A stretch of 64,000 bases of DNA from Alphaproteobacteria bacterium (GCA_015654635.1 JAATGP010000020.1:1-64000), one strand, 5' to 3'. Positions 14,884 to 24,283 are shown, numbered from the stretch's first letter. Notes: generated from the sequence alone by a model not told the origin. Program-made: numbers and translations.

Positions 14884-15866
14884 GTGGACATGCCGAAAGC
14901 CGTGAACGGCGCCGCGCCATGCTGCGCACGGCTATGGGGCCGGATATCGCCGCCGCGCTGGGCGATCCCTTGGTCATAGAAGTCATGGTCAATCCCGACG
15001 GCGCACTGCGCCTGGACCGGCTTGGCGAGGGGCGCATCGACACCGGCAAGCGGCTTGCGGCGGCAGACGTGGAACGGATCATCCGGCTGGTCGCCTCCCA
15101 TGTGCATCTGGAGGCCCATGCCGACAGCCCCATTATCAGCGCCGAACTGCCGCCGCGCGAAGACAATGCAGCCGGGGAGCGCTTCGAGGGCTTGCTACCA
15201 CCCGTTTCGGTGGCGCCTTGCTTTACCATTCGCAAACCGGCGACGCGCATCTACACGCTGGGCGATTACGTGAACGATCGCATCGTCTCGGCGCCGCAGG
15301 CCGAGGCGCTGCGCCATGCTGTCAGCGAGCACAAAAACATCCTTGTCGCCGGAGCCACCAGTTCCGGCAAGACCACCCTGGCGAACGCGCTCCTCGCCGA
15401 GATCGCGACGCGAGACGAGCGGGTTATCATCCTGGAAGACACGCGCGAGCTGCAATGCGCGGCGCCCGATTGTGTGGCGCTGCGCACCCGTGCGGGTAGC
15501 GTCTCGCTCGCGGACCTGGTTCGCTCGACGCTGCGTTTGAGGCCGGACCGTATCATCGTGGGCGAAGTGCGCGGCCCTGAAGCCCTCGACATGCTGAAAG
15601 CCTGGAACACGGGTCACCCCGGCGGCATCGCCACGGTTCACGCCAATTCCGCGTCATCCGCCCTCTACCGCCTCGAACAATTGGTGCAGGAAACCGTCGT
15701 CACCGTGCCGCGCCGGCTGATCGCCGAAGCGATCGATCTGGTGGTCTTTATTGCCGGGCGCGGAGTATCGCGCCGCATCGAGACCATCGCGGAGGTGCGC
15801 GGGTTAGCTGCCGACGGCGACTACGAACTCGTTCCCTCAACCGTCCAAAAACTTCACGTCCTTTGA
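14880..15866 (+). CDS. trbB: P-type conjugative transfer ATPase TrbB (VirB11 family)
   Basis: This 328-residue hexameric secretion ATPase powers pilus assembly and DNA transfer. Walker A is AGATSSGKTTLANALL near residue 157, the Asp box is IILEDTRELQCAAP, Walker B is IIVGEVRGPEALDML, and the His box is GIATVHANSASSAL. The length matches TrbB of RP4-type systems. It overlaps the CopG gene by 4 bases. Its stop codon at 15864-15866 lies inside the first copy of a 21-bp tandem duplication that also carries the trbC ribosome-binding site. Confidence 0.95.
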   Translation: MSGHAESRERRRAMLRTAMGPDIAAALGDPLVIEVMVNPDGALRLDRLGEGRIDTGKRLAAADVERIIRLVASHVHLEAHADSPIISAELPPREDNAAGERFEGLLPPVSVAPCFTIRKPATRIYTLGDYVNDRIVSAPQAEALRHAVSEHKNILVAGATSSGKTTLANALLAEIATRDERVIILEDTRELQCAAPDCVALRTRAGSVSLADLVRSTLRLRPDRIIVGEVRGPEALDMLKAWNTGHPGGIATVHANSASSALYRLEQLVQETVVTVPRRLIAEAIDLVVFIAGRGVSRRIETIAEVRGLAADGDYELVPSTVQKLHVL

Positions 15867-15904
15867 TCCGACAGGAGAACACTTTGATGCGACAGGAGAA
15901 CACT
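15861..15904 (+). repeat. 21-bp tandem duplication carrying the trbC ribosome-binding site
   Basis: Two copies with a period of 21 bases share GACAGGAGAACACT (15870-15883 and 15891-15904) and the bases before it, with one mismatch. Each copy has an AGGAG followed by a possible start (ATG at 15887 and at 15905). The second ATG, seven bases after its AGGAG, is taken as the trbC start because the signal peptide starts there. Confidence 0.7.
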
Positions 15905-16228
15905 ATGCCTGGTTACAAATGTCTCGTCCGTCCCCTTGCTCTGGCGGTTGGCCTTCAATCGCTGCTGGTTTCCAGCGCCTATGCGGCGGGGACAAACATG
16001 CCGTGGGAACAGCCGCTGCAGCAAATCCTCGATTCCGTGCAAGGCCCCGTCGCCAAGATCGTCGCCGTCATGGTCATCATCATGACCGGGCTGACCCTTG
16101 CTTTCGGTGAGAGTGCCGGTGGCTTTCGCAAGCTCATCCAGATCGTCTTTGGCCTCTCCATTGCCTTCGCCGCGTCGAGCTTTTTCCTGTCGTTCTTCTC
16201 CTTTGCGGGCGGGGCGCTGGTGCAATGA
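15905..16228 (+). CDS. trbC: Conjugative pilin-like protein TrbC (VirB2 family)
   Basis: This 107-residue pilin precursor has a long signal peptide (CLVRPLALAVGLQSLLVSSA-YAAG) and two hydrophobic segments: VAKIVAVMVIIMTGLTLAF, and IVFGLSIAFAASSFFLSFFSF. This is the VirB2/TrbC layout. The mature protein would be inserted in the inner membrane and assembled into the conjugative pilus. The ATG at 15905 follows a duplicated ribosome-binding site, so an in-frame longer form from 15887 is possible. The gene overlaps trbD by 4 bases. Confidence 0.9.
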   Translation: MPGYKCLVRPLALAVGLQSLLVSSAYAAGTNMPWEQPLQQILDSVQGPVAKIVAVMVIIMTGLTLAFGESAGGFRKLIQIVFGLSIAFAASSFFLSFFSFAGGALVQ

Positions 16229-16482
16229 GCATTGATGGTTTCGAGGTGCCGCTGCACCGTGCCTTGACCGAGCCGATCCTGCTGGCGGGCGCCCCACGCG
16301 CCATCGCGATCATTAATGGCACTGTCGCGGCCGCCTTGGGCCTGGGCCTGCGCCTCTGGATCGCGGGGCTTCTTCTTTGGCTGATCGGTCATTCCATCGC
16401 CGTCTTCGCCGCCAAGCGCGATCCGGATTTCGTGGACGTGCTGCGCCGCCACATTCGCCAAAGGACACATCTGTCATGCTGA
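16225..16482 (+). CDS. trbD: Conjugal transfer protein TrbD (VirB3 family)
   Basis: This small protein of 85 residues starts MSIDGFEVPLHRALTEPILL, the standard TrbD opening. It has one long hydrophobic hairpin (AIIN...LGLGLRLWIAGLLLWLIGH) and the terminal RDPDFVDVLRRHIRQR motif. TrbD/VirB3 works with the TrbE ATPase at the inner membrane; in some systems the two are fused. Its end overlaps the start of trbE by 7 bases in another frame. Confidence 0.93.
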   Translation: MSIDGFEVPLHRALTEPILLAGAPRAIAIINGTVAAALGLGLRLWIAGLLLWLIGHSIAVFAAKRDPDFVDVLRRHIRQRTHLSC

Positions 16483-18947
16483 ACCTCGCCGAATATCGCC
16501 ACAAAACCGACCGGTTGGCCGATCATCTGCCCTGGGCGGCACTTGTCGCGCCCGGCGTGATCCTGAACAAGGATGCGAGCTTTCAGCGGACGTTCCGGTT
16601 CCGCGGACCAGACCTTGAGAGCGCCACGGAAGCCGAACTCGTTGCAGCCTGCGCGCGTGTCAACAATGTGCTCCGGCGTTTCGGTTCCGGCTGGGCCTTG
16701 TTCTTTGAGGCCGAGCGCTTCGTCGCGCCGGACTATCCTGAGAGTCACTTCCCCGAGCCAGCGTCCTGGTTAGTCGACTGGGAGCGCCGTGCGGCCTTCG
16801 AGGAAGGAACGTCATTCGATGTGTCAGGGCAGGCGAGCACAAGGCGGTGCGAACACTATGAGAGCGCCTATTATCTGACACTTATCTATATGGCGCCGGT
16901 CGACCATGTCGCCCGCGCCGAGCGGGCTCTGATCGAAAGCGACGACTGCGAGGTGGGTCGTGACTGGCACCGCGAACTGGATGGTTTCCTCGCCGAGACC
17001 AACCGTGCGCTCGATCTTCTTGGCCAGCTTATGCCGGAAATCCGCAGCCTTGATGACGCCGAGACGCTGACCTATCTGCATCGAACCGTCTCGACCAAGC
17101 GCCATGATGTGGGCGTTCCGGAAACGCCCCTCTACCTGGATGCCATCTTGGCCGACGAAAGCTTAAGCGGTGGGCTTGAGCCCATGCTTGGCGGCACGCA
17201 TCTTCGAACCCTGACGATCCTGGGTTTTCCCAACGCGACGCGGCCAGGAATCCTTGATGCCCTCAACCATCTCGACTTTCCCTATCGCTGGGTCACGCGC
17301 TTTATCACGCTCGACAAGACCGAAGCGACCAAGACGCTCACCAAGCTCAGGCGCCAATGGTTCTCCAAGCGCAAGTCGGTCACCCAGCTCTTGCGCGAGG
17401 TCATGTATAACGAACCGGTCCAGCTGCTGGATTCCGACGCCGACAACAAGGTGGTCGATGCCGATCTGGCGCTGCAAGCCCTGGGCGCCGACCATGTCTC
17501 CTTCGGTTATCTTACGGCCACCGTGACGGTGTTCGACCAGAACAAAGCTGCCGTGGAGGAAAAGGTTCGCGCCGTCGAACGCGTCATCAACGGCCTCGGG
17601 TTCACGACCATTCGCGAAAGCCTGAACGCGGTGGAGGCTTGGCTTGGCAGTCTGCCCGGCCATCTCTACGCCAATGTGCGCCAGCCCCTGGTGCATACGC
17701 TCAATCTCGCCCACCTCATGCCGCTCTCCTCGGTCTGGGCGGGGCCAATACGCAACGAGCATTTGGGTGGTGCGCCGCTTCTCTATGCCGAAACCTCGGG
17801 TTCGACGCCATTCCGGCTTTCCACCCATGTCGGCGATGTCGGGCACATGCTGATTGTCGGGCCGACGGGTGCCGGAAAGTCTGTGTTGCTCGCGCTCATG
17901 GCACTTCAGTTTCGCCGTTATCCGGATTCGCAAGTCTACATGTTCGACAAGGGCAATTCCGCGCGCGCGGCGATCCTGGCCATGAACGGCGCACATCACG
18001 AATTAGGCTCTAGCGGCACGCTGGCTTTTCAGCCTTTGCGTGGTATCGACGATGCGGGCGAGCGCAGCTGGGCGGCGGAGTGGATCGCCACGCTGCTCGA
18101 TCATGAGAAGGTAACCGTCACCCCGGAAGTCAAAGAGACGCTGTGGCTGGCGCTGACGAGCCTGGCAACGGCGCCGCTGTCCGAACGCACGCTGACGGGT
18201 TTGTCGGTGCTGCTGCAATCCAATGCGCTCAAATCGGCGCTTCTGTCCTACACCTTAGAAGGCCCATTCGGGCAGTTGCTGGACGCGGCCGAAGACCGGC
18301 TCGCTCTGGCCGACGTGCAGTGTTTCGAAGCTGAAGGCTTGATGCACGAGGCGAGCGTTGTTCTGCCGGTGTTGACATACCTCTTTCATCGGCTGGAGGC
18401 ACGGTTCACCGGACGGCCAACGCTCCTCATTCTGGACGAAGCCTGGGTTTATCTGGACAACCCGCTCTTTGCTGCGCGCATCCGCGAATGGCTGAAGGTG
18501 CTGCGCAAGAAAAATGTCTCCGTGGTCTTCGCCACGCAATCGCTGGCGGACATCTCCAATTCGTCGATTGCGCCCGCCATCATCGAGAGCTGTCCGCAGC
18601 GCATCTTCCTGCCCAACGACCGCGCGATCGAGCCGCAGGGGCGTGAGGCCTATGAACAGTTCGGCTTGAACGACAGGCAAATCGAACTGATTTCCAGAGC
18701 CGTTCCCAAGCGGCAATATTATCTGCAATCGCGCCGCGGCAATCGGCTCTTCGAGCTCGCTCTTGGACCCATCGCGCTGGCCTTCTGCGGCGCCTCTTCG
18801 CCCGCCGATCAGAACCTCGTTGATCTCGCTTTGGCGGGGCAGGGCGGTGACAGCTTCGCCGTCAAGTTTCTCAGAGCACGCGATCTCGATTGGGGCGCGG
18901 GCCTTCTCGATCAATTCCACGACACACAGTTGGAGGCTGCCCAATGA
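16476..18947 (+). CDS. trbE: Conjugal transfer ATPase TrbE (VirB4 family)
   Basis: This 823-residue cytoplasmic and membrane-associated ATPase is the largest and most conserved part of type IV secretion. The N-terminus MLNLAEYRHKTDRLADHLPW is diagnostic of TrbE. Walker A is VGPTGAGKSVLLALM near residue 461, and Walker B is LLILDEAWVYLDNPLF near residue 649. Downstream is VVFATQSLADISNSS. I chose the ATG at 16476 because the family starts there; a longer in-frame extension lies within trbD. It overlaps trbJ by 4 bases. Confidence 0.95.
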   Translation: MLNLAEYRHKTDRLADHLPWAALVAPGVILNKDASFQRTFRFRGPDLESATEAELVAACARVNNVLRRFGSGWALFFEAERFVAPDYPESHFPEPASWLVDWERRAAFEEGTSFDVSGQASTRRCEHYESAYYLTLIYMAPVDHVARAERALIESDDCEVGRDWHRELDGFLAETNRALDLLGQLMPEIRSLDDAETLTYLHRTVSTKRHDVGVPETPLYLDAILADESLSGGLEPMLGGTHLRTLTILGFPNATRPGILDALNHLDFPYRWVTRFITLDKTEATKTLTKLRRQWFSKRKSVTQLLREVMYNEPVQLLDSDADNKVVDADLALQALGADHVSFGYLTATVTVFDQNKAAVEEKVRAVERVINGLGFTTIRESLNAVEAWLGSLPGHLYANVRQPLVHTLNLAHLMPLSSVWAGPIRNEHLGGAPLLYAETSGSTPFRLSTHVGDVGHMLIVGPTGAGKSVLLALMALQFRRYPDSQVYMFDKGNSARAAILAMNGAHHELGSSGTLAFQPLRGIDDAGERSWAAEWIATLLDHEKVTVTPEVKETLWLALTSLATAPLSERTLTGLSVLLQSNALKSALLSYTLEGPFGQLLDAAEDRLALADVQCFEAEGLMHEASVVLPVLTYLFHRLEARFTGRPTLLILDEAWVYLDNPLFAARIREWLKVLRKKNVSVVFATQSLADISNSSIAPAIIESCPQRIFLPNDRAIEPQGREAYEQFGLNDRQIELISRAVPKRQYYLQSRRGNRLFELALGPIALAFCGASSPADQNLVDLALAGQGGDSFAVKFLRARDLDWGAGLLDQFHDTQLEAAQ

Positions 18948-19663
18948 CCCGCAAGAAATTCACAGCATTGCTCTTCGCAACCACACTCGCTTTGGGAGGA
19001 ATGGCCGCCCCGGCAACCGCCCAATGGGCCGTGTTTGATGGGGCGAACTACGCCCAGAACGTGCTCGAAGCGGCCCGCGCGTTACAGCAGATCAATAACC
19101 AGATCCAGTCGCTGCAGAACGAAGCCACCATGCTGACAAACATGGCGACGAACCTCAAATCCCTCAATGTGTCTTCGCTCAGCTCCATCGTTACCGACCT
19201 GACGCAAATCAGCACCTTGATGAGTAAGGCCCAAGGCATCTCCTTCAACGTTTCTGCCTCGCAAGCCGCCTTCGCTCAGACCTATCCGCAAAACTACACC
19301 GCATCAACAACGAGCGGCACACTTGGGGCCGATGCGCTCAAGCGCTGGCAGGATGCGATGGCGGCGTTTCGCCAGACGCTGACAGTCCAGTCGCAAGTCG
19401 CGCAAAACGTTCAATCCGACACCACCACGCTGACAACGCTGGTGACAGCGAGCCAAGGCGCCGTCGGCAGTCTGCAAGTTGCCCAAGCGACCAACCAGCT
19501 TCTGGCGCTCTCCATCAAGCAGGAGCTTCAGATTCAAAACCTGATGGCGGCGCAGTACCGCGCCAGCTCACTGGAGCAGGGCCGTAGCGCAGAGGCGCAG
19601 TCCCAAAGCCAAGCCGCCTTCTCGAACTTCCTCGGTACGGGACAGGCCTACACGCCGCAATAA
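18944..19663 (+). CDS. trbJ: P-type conjugative transfer protein TrbJ (VirB5 family)
   Basis: This 239-residue protein has a signal peptide (KFTALLFATTLALGGMAAPATA-QW). A conserved WAVFDGANYAQNVLEAARAL segment follows, then a long helical, Gln-rich region (INNQIQSLQNEATMLTNM). TrbJ/VirB5 proteins are minor pilus-tip components in the periplasm. In this family they are also linked to entry exclusion through the nearby trbK, which is missing here. It overlaps the trbE stop (ATGA). Confidence 0.9.
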   Translation: MTRKKFTALLFATTLALGGMAAPATAQWAVFDGANYAQNVLEAARALQQINNQIQSLQNEATMLTNMATNLKSLNVSSLSSIVTDLTQISTLMSKAQGISFNVSASQAAFAQTYPQNYTASTTSGTLGADALKRWQDAMAAFRQTLTVQSQVAQNVQSDTTTLTTLVTASQGAVGSLQVAQATNQLLALSIKQELQIQNLMAAQYRASSLEQGRSAEAQSQSQAAFSNFLGTGQAYTPQ

Positions 19664-19682
19664 CAACATTGGGACCGGGCAC

Positions 19683-21038
19683 TTGGATAATCTCAACGTC
19701 ATCGACAACTTCATGCAGGTCTTCATCCGCTACATCGACAGCGGATTTGGATTGTTGTCGGGCGACGTTGGCGCGCTGACAACCATCTTGGTCGGCATTG
19801 ATATCACGCTGGCGGGCCTCTTCTGGGCGATGGAAGGCGACGGCAATGTGCTCGCCCGTCTCATCAAGAAAGTCCTCTACGTCGGCGCCTTTGCGTTGAT
19901 CCTGAACAACTTTTCGACGCTGTCGATGGCGGTGTACAATTCCTTCTCGACCCTTGGCCTGCACGCGACGGCCAACAACCTGACCGCCGCAGATCTGCTC
20001 AGGCCCGGCAAGCTCGCCTCCACCGGCTATCAGGCCGCCTATCCCCTATTACAGCAGGCTGGCAAGCTGATCGGCTTCACCACCTTCTTCGACAATGCCG
20101 TAACCATCCTGGTGCTGGTCTTTGCCTGGGCGGTGGTGATCCTCTCCTTCTTCGTGATGGCGGTGCAGCTCTTCATCACGATCATCGAGTTCAAGCTGAC
20201 GACGTTGGCTGGTTTTGTGCTGGTCCCGTTCGCGCTCTGGGGCAAGACCGCGTTCCTGGCCGAACGGGTGCTCGGCAATGTGATCGCATCGGGCATCAAG
20301 GTGATGGTGCTCGCCGTCATCGTCGGGATCGGCACGACCTTCTTCGCCACCTTCATATCGGCCCTGCAGGGTCATGATCCAAGCCTCGCAGACGCTATGG
20401 CGCTGGTTCTGGCGTCGCTTTCGCTGTTCGGCCTCAGCATATTCGGGCCCGGTATTGCCACTGGTCTTGTCTCTGGCGCACCGCAATTGGGCGCGGGCGC
20501 CGCGTTAGGAACCGTCGGCGCGCTGGTTGGTGCAGGCGCCCTTGCTGCGGGCGGCGCCGCAGGTGCCGCGCGCCTGGCTGGTGGAGCCGGGCTTGGCGCG
20601 ATGCGCGCCGGAACCGCCTTGGGCGCCGGGGCCGCGTCAGCCTATCAAATGGGCCAAGCCGCATCCGGTGCGACCGGCGCGGCAGGCGTCGGTGCAGGTC
20701 TTGCCGGTGTGGCGCGCGCTGGCGCGGGCGTTGCCGGCAATGCGGCGCGCAGCGCAGCGGGGCGAATGGCATCTAGCTTTCGAGAAAGTGCGCAAGCCGG
20801 GCGTGAGGGTGCGTTCCGTGCCACCGGCGGCAAAACCGCGGGCGGGCCCGCTGCATCGCCTTCTCAATCCGAGAGTGGGGCGGCACCAAGTTCCAACGGC
20901 GGCCCTCCAGCTTGGGCCAAAAAATTGCGCAGCGAGCAACGCATGCGTGCCCATGCCCACGCGACAGCGCAAGCCATCAAGGAAGGTGACCGCCCCGGCG
21001 CCTCCGCCAACCCAGACCTCGACCAGCAGGAGAGATAG
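19683..21038 (+). CDS. trbL: P-type conjugative transfer protein TrbL (VirB6 family)
   Basis: This polytopic membrane channel component has 451 residues. It starts DNLNVIDNFMQVFIRYIDSG, a strong TrbL signature, with a TTG start at 19683 because no ATG fits. At least five membrane segments lie before residue 290. A very Ala/Gly-rich low-complexity region (about 265-360: AAGGAAGAARLAGGAGLGAM) and a Ser/Pro/Gln-rich charged tail follow. The stop is directly followed by the trbF ATG, with no gap. The usual entry-exclusion gene trbK between trbJ and trbL is absent. Confidence 0.92.
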   Translation: MDNLNVIDNFMQVFIRYIDSGFGLLSGDVGALTTILVGIDITLAGLFWAMEGDGNVLARLIKKVLYVGAFALILNNFSTLSMAVYNSFSTLGLHATANNLTAADLLRPGKLASTGYQAAYPLLQQAGKLIGFTTFFDNAVTILVLVFAWAVVILSFFVMAVQLFITIIEFKLTTLAGFVLVPFALWGKTAFLAERVLGNVIASGIKVMVLAVIVGIGTTFFATFISALQGHDPSLADAMALVLASLSLFGLSIFGPGIATGLVSGAPQLGAGAALGTVGALVGAGALAAGGAAGAARLAGGAGLGAMRAGTALGAGAASAYQMGQAASGATGAAGVGAGLAGVARAGAGVAGNAARSAAGRMASSFRESAQAGREGAFRATGGKTAGGPAASPSQSESGAAPSSNGGPPAWAKKLRSEQRMRAHAHATAQAIKEGDRPGASANPDLDQQER

Positions 21039-21728
21039 ATGCTGTTTAAACGAACACTACAACGTTACGGGGATACTCCCGAACCGGCCACGCCCTACCA
21101 GCGCGCCGGACAGCTCTGGGACGAGCGCATCGGTTCGGCGCGGGTGCAGGCGAAGAATTGGCGCTTGATGTCCTTCGGCTCTCTGGGCCTCTCCATAGCA
21201 CTGGCGGGCGGGCTTATCTGGCAATCGATGCAAAGCCGCGTCACGCCCTATGTTGTCCAAGTCGACAAGCTCGGCGAGGTCCAAGCCGTGGGCCCTGCGG
21301 GCCAAGCCTATAAGCCGACCGACGCCCAGTTTGCCTGGTATCTCGCCCGCTTTATTACCGATGTGCGGGGGCTCTCGAGCGATCCCGTCATCGTGCGCAA
21401 GAACTGGCTTGAGGCCTACGACTACGCCACAGACCATGGTGCCATCTTCCTCAATCAATTTGCGCAGGCCAATGACCCCTTCAAGGCGGTGGGTGAACGC
21501 ACGGTTTCGGTGCAGGTCACAAGTGTCGTGCGTGCCTCAGACACATCGTTCCAGGTCAAATGGGTCGAGCAAACTTACGAACACAACGCGCTCGCCAAGA
21601 CCGAGCGCTGGACCGCAATCGCCTCGGTCATAACCCAGCAGCCGACGACAGCAGAAGTCCTGCGCAAGAATCCTCTGGGGCTCTACGTCAATGGCCTCAA
21701 CTGGTCGCGTGAGCTGGATACCCCATGA
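21039..21728 (+). CDS. trbF: Conjugal transfer protein TrbF (VirB8 family)
   Basis: This 229-residue bitopic inner-membrane protein bridges the ATPases and the outer-membrane core. It has a cytoplasmic N-terminus (TPYQRAGQLWDERIGSARVQ), one membrane segment (MSFGSLGLSIALAGGLIWQS, residues about 47-66), and a periplasmic NTF2-like domain with VTPYVVQVDKLGEVQAVGPA and the VRKNWLEAYDYATDHG stretch. The length matches the family. It overlaps trbG by 4 bases. Confidence 0.95.
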   Translation: MLFKRTLQRYGDTPEPATPYQRAGQLWDERIGSARVQAKNWRLMSFGSLGLSIALAGGLIWQSMQSRVTPYVVQVDKLGEVQAVGPAGQAYKPTDAQFAWYLARFITDVRGLSSDPVIVRKNWLEAYDYATDHGAIFLNQFAQANDPFKAVGERTVSVQVTSVVRASDTSFQVKWVEQTYEHNALAKTERWTAIASVITQQPTTAEVLRKNPLGLYVNGLNWSRELDTP

Positions 21729-22747
21729 AAGGGATCAAAATGAATCGCATTATCCGTCTTGTTATCGCCGTGCCTCTTTGTTCGCTGGTGCTGTCCGGCT
21801 GCGCCGACATGAGTTGGCTTCCGTCATTCCTGCGCCCGGCGCCAGCCGAGGCTCAAGCACTGGTGGCGGCGGCGCCAGCGCCGCCGGTAAAGGTCGTACC
21901 ACCCGCGCCACCTCTACAAGGACAGTTGCTGCCACCATCCAAGCCCGTCCGCCACGCCAAATTGCACCCGCGGGTGCGGGTGGACATGGCGAACCGTGCC
22001 GCGTTGCAGGAGCCAACTTCTGACGGCTATATCAATGCCATCCAGGCCTACCCCTATGCCGAAGGGGTGCTTTATCGCCTCTACGCGGCGCCGCAGGAAG
22101 TCAGTGATATCGCGCTGCAACCCGGCGAGAACCTGACTGCGATTTCCGCGGGCGACACCACACGCTGGATCGTCGGTGACACGACCAGCGGATCGGGAGC
22201 GGGCAGGCAGGTTCATATCCTCGTCAAACCCTTTGCCGCAGGCCTTCACACCAATCTCGTCATCACCACAGACCGGCGCAGCTACCACCTAGAACTCGAA
22301 AGCACAGAACGCACCTATATGGCAGCGATATCCTGGACCTATCCGCAGGACGGTTTGGTGTCGCCAAAATCCGATGGAACGTCGCCGGGGCGGAACGCGT
22401 CTGTATCGTCAGGCTTCTCGCCCGAGGACTTGCATTTTCGCTATGCGATCAGCGGCGGCAAGCCGTCCTGGAAGCCTCTTCGTGCCTTCGACGACGGCAC
22501 GCATGTCTATATCGAATTTCCCGCCGCCATGGCGCAGGGGGAAGCTCCTCCCTTGTTCGTGAAAGGCGCTGATGGCGCCAGCAATCTCGTCAATTATCGC
22601 GTTCGCGGGAACTACTACATCGTCGACCAGCTGTTCGAAGGCGCCGAACTGCGTCTTGGCCAGGATCATCAAGAAGTGGTGCGGATCAAACGTATCCCAG
22701 AATCTCGCACTGCGGAAACCTCCGCCAACGCACCCAGAATTTGGTGA
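21725..22747 (+). CDS. trbG: P-type conjugative transfer protein TrbG (VirB9 family)
   Basis: This 340-residue outer-membrane-core lipoprotein has a signal peptide ending in the lipobox LSGC (residues 23-26). A Pro/Ala-rich linker is followed by the VirB9 domain with AYPYAEGVLYRLYAAPQEVS, GDTTRWIVGDTTSGSG and the C-terminal RGNYYIVDQLFEGAELRLG motif. The ATG at 21725 overlaps the trbF stop like its neighbours. An alternative ATG at 21740 has a GGGAT just upstream and would also leave a complete signal peptide. It precedes trbI by 9 bases. Confidence 0.93.
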   Translation: MKGIKMNRIIRLVIAVPLCSLVLSGCADMSWLPSFLRPAPAEAQALVAAAPAPPVKVVPPAPPLQGQLLPPSKPVRHAKLHPRVRVDMANRAALQEPTSDGYINAIQAYPYAEGVLYRLYAAPQEVSDIALQPGENLTAISAGDTTRWIVGDTTSGSGAGRQVHILVKPFAAGLHTNLVITTDRRSYHLELESTERTYMAAISWTYPQDGLVSPKSDGTSPGRNASVSSGFSPEDLHFRYAISGGKPSWKPLRAFDDGTHVYIEFPAAMAQGEAPPLFVKGADGASNLVNYRVRGNYYIVDQLFEGAELRLGQDHQEVVRIKRIPESRTAETSANAPRIW

Positions 22748-22756
22748 GGAACGACC

Positions 22757-23977
22757 ATGAGTGACTCTGCGATACGAAGAAACCTGCCTAAAGTCGATCC
22801 CGAGAGCTTGGTACTTCGGGCAAAGCCGCGCGGCGTCACACGGTTCAAGCGGCACGTTGTGATCGGCGTTGCCGCGATTGTCTGCGTCGCGGTGTCCGTG
22901 GCGGCTTGGCTCGCTTTGAGCGCGCCAGCGCTTCACGTCACCACCAATGGAGCAGAACTCTACAATGTCGATCACAAGCCACCCGCCGACGGCCTCGCAT
23001 CGCTTCCTGCGACCTATGATAAGGTCAAGCCGCCTGTGCTTGGGCCACCGTTGCCGGGCGATCTTGGCCCTCCGATGTTGCGCGCGCAGAATAGGCTCGG
23101 TGTATCGCCACCCGATGGCGGCAGTCCGCAGGAAGCCGCACGCGCCGATCAAATGCATGTGGCAGAGCTCTCGCGCCAGGCACAGGAAGGCGGTGTGTTT
23201 TTCCAGGTTGCCAGCAACGCTGGTGCCCATGGCGTGATGGCAGGATTGGGAGCCAGCCAAGCCGGACCAGGTGACGGGGCAGGGGCTTCGCCCGATAAGC
23301 TGGCGCTCGATCCTGCGCGAGACCAGAACGCCCAAGGACGCAAGCTTGATTTTGTCAATCAGCAAGACGGCCGCGCCATCTACAATCCGCATGCTATCCA
23401 AGATCCGGTGTCGCCCTTTGAAGTGATGGCGGGCACGTTGATCTCGGCAAGCCTGATTACTGGGCTCCAGTCCGATCTGCCGGGTTTGGTCGTCGCTCAA
23501 GTGACCCAGAACGTCTACGACACCGTGACGGGCCGCATGCTGCTTATTCCGCAGGGCTCAAAGCTAATCGGCACCTATGACAGCGTCGTCGCCTTCGGTC
23601 AGAGCCGGGCCTTGGTCGTCTGGCAGCGCATCATCATGCCGGACGGCTCCTCCATGCAGATCGACAATCTGCCGGCAACCGACGCGCAAGGCTATGCGGG
23701 CCTCAAAGACGATGTCGATTATCACACCTGGGCGCTGCTGAAGGGCGTGGGAATCTCAACGCTGCTGGGTATTGGAACTCAGTTATCGCTCGGCGGTACG
23801 CAACAAAGCGATCTCGTCACGGCCATCCGTCAATCGACACAGGACAGCGTCAATCAGGCGGGGCAGCAGCTCACGCAGAAGAATCTCAATATTCAACCGA
23901 CGATCAAAGTAAGGCCCGGTTGGCCGCTGCGCGTCATCGTTCACAAGGACTTGGTGCTGCGTCCGTACCGCGGCTAA
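22757..23977 (+). CDS. trbI: Conjugal transfer protein TrbI (VirB10 family)
   Basis: This 406-residue energy-sensing scaffold spans both membranes. It has a short cytoplasmic part, one membrane segment (HVVIGVAAIVCVAVSVAAWL, about residues 32-50), a Pro-rich periplasmic stretch, and the beta-barrel domain. That domain has SPFEVMAGTLISASLITGLQ, VAQVTQNVYDTVTGRMLLIP and GSKLIGTYDSVVAFGQSRAL. The C-terminal WPLRVIVHKDLVLRPY is diagnostic. Its start has a GAGG ribosome-binding site. Confidence 0.95.
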   Translation: MSDSAIRRNLPKVDPESLVLRAKPRGVTRFKRHVVIGVAAIVCVAVSVAAWLALSAPALHVTTNGAELYNVDHKPPADGLASLPATYDKVKPPVLGPPLPGDLGPPMLRAQNRLGVSPPDGGSPQEAARADQMHVAELSRQAQEGGVFFQVASNAGAHGVMAGLGASQAGPGDGAGASPDKLALDPARDQNAQGRKLDFVNQQDGRAIYNPHAIQDPVSPFEVMAGTLISASLITGLQSDLPGLVVAQVTQNVYDTVTGRMLLIPQGSKLIGTYDSVVAFGQSRALVVWQRIIMPDGSSMQIDNLPATDAQGYAGLKDDVDYHTWALLKGVGISTLLGIGTQLSLGGTQQSDLVTAIRQSTQDSVNQAGQQLTQKNLNIQPTIKVRPGWPLRVIVHKDLVLRPYRG

Positions 23978-23989
23978 TGGAGAAAATTG

Positions 23990-24283
23990 ATGCCTGAAAT
24001 AAAACTCGGAAAATTGCCGGACCGCAAGCCCGTCAAGATCGCCATCACGGTCAGCGCCGCGCTCGACAAGAAGCTGCATTCCTATGTCGAGGCGTACCGC
24101 GCCGCCTATAGCGAGGACGAAAAGGTGGGCGATCAGATCCCCTTCATGCTCGAACAATTCCTCGACGGCGACCGCGGATTTGCGAAAGCCAGAAAAGAAG
24201 CGGAACCGGCGAAGGACGGACCGGCTGCTGCGGCGTCAGCACGGACCGGGCCGAAACGGCGAGAGCCATCAACGGCGAGCTAG
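23990..24283 (+). CDS. DUF2274 domain protein at the end of the trb operon
   Basis: This 97-residue protein reads IKLGKLPDRKPVKIAITVSA, then ALDKKLHSYVEAYRAAYSED. It matches the short DUF2274 proteins that follow trbI in many alphaproteobacterial conjugative elements. The first part suggests a beta strand followed by helices, close to ribbon-helix-helix folds, so DNA binding is possible. Function is unknown. The ATG at 23990 follows GGAG. It is twelve bases after trbI, in the same operon. Confidence 0.85.
   Translation: MPEIKLGKLPDRKPVKIAITVSAALDKKLHSYVEAYRAAYSEDEKVGDQIPFMLEQFLDGDRGFAKARKEAEPAKDGPAAAASARTGPKRREPSTAS

Noticed and set aside
17163-17999. 278-codon open frame on the minus strand inside trbE
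   Set aside because: It is a shadow of the GC-rich coding strand. trbE is unambiguous and the antisense frame shows no motif.
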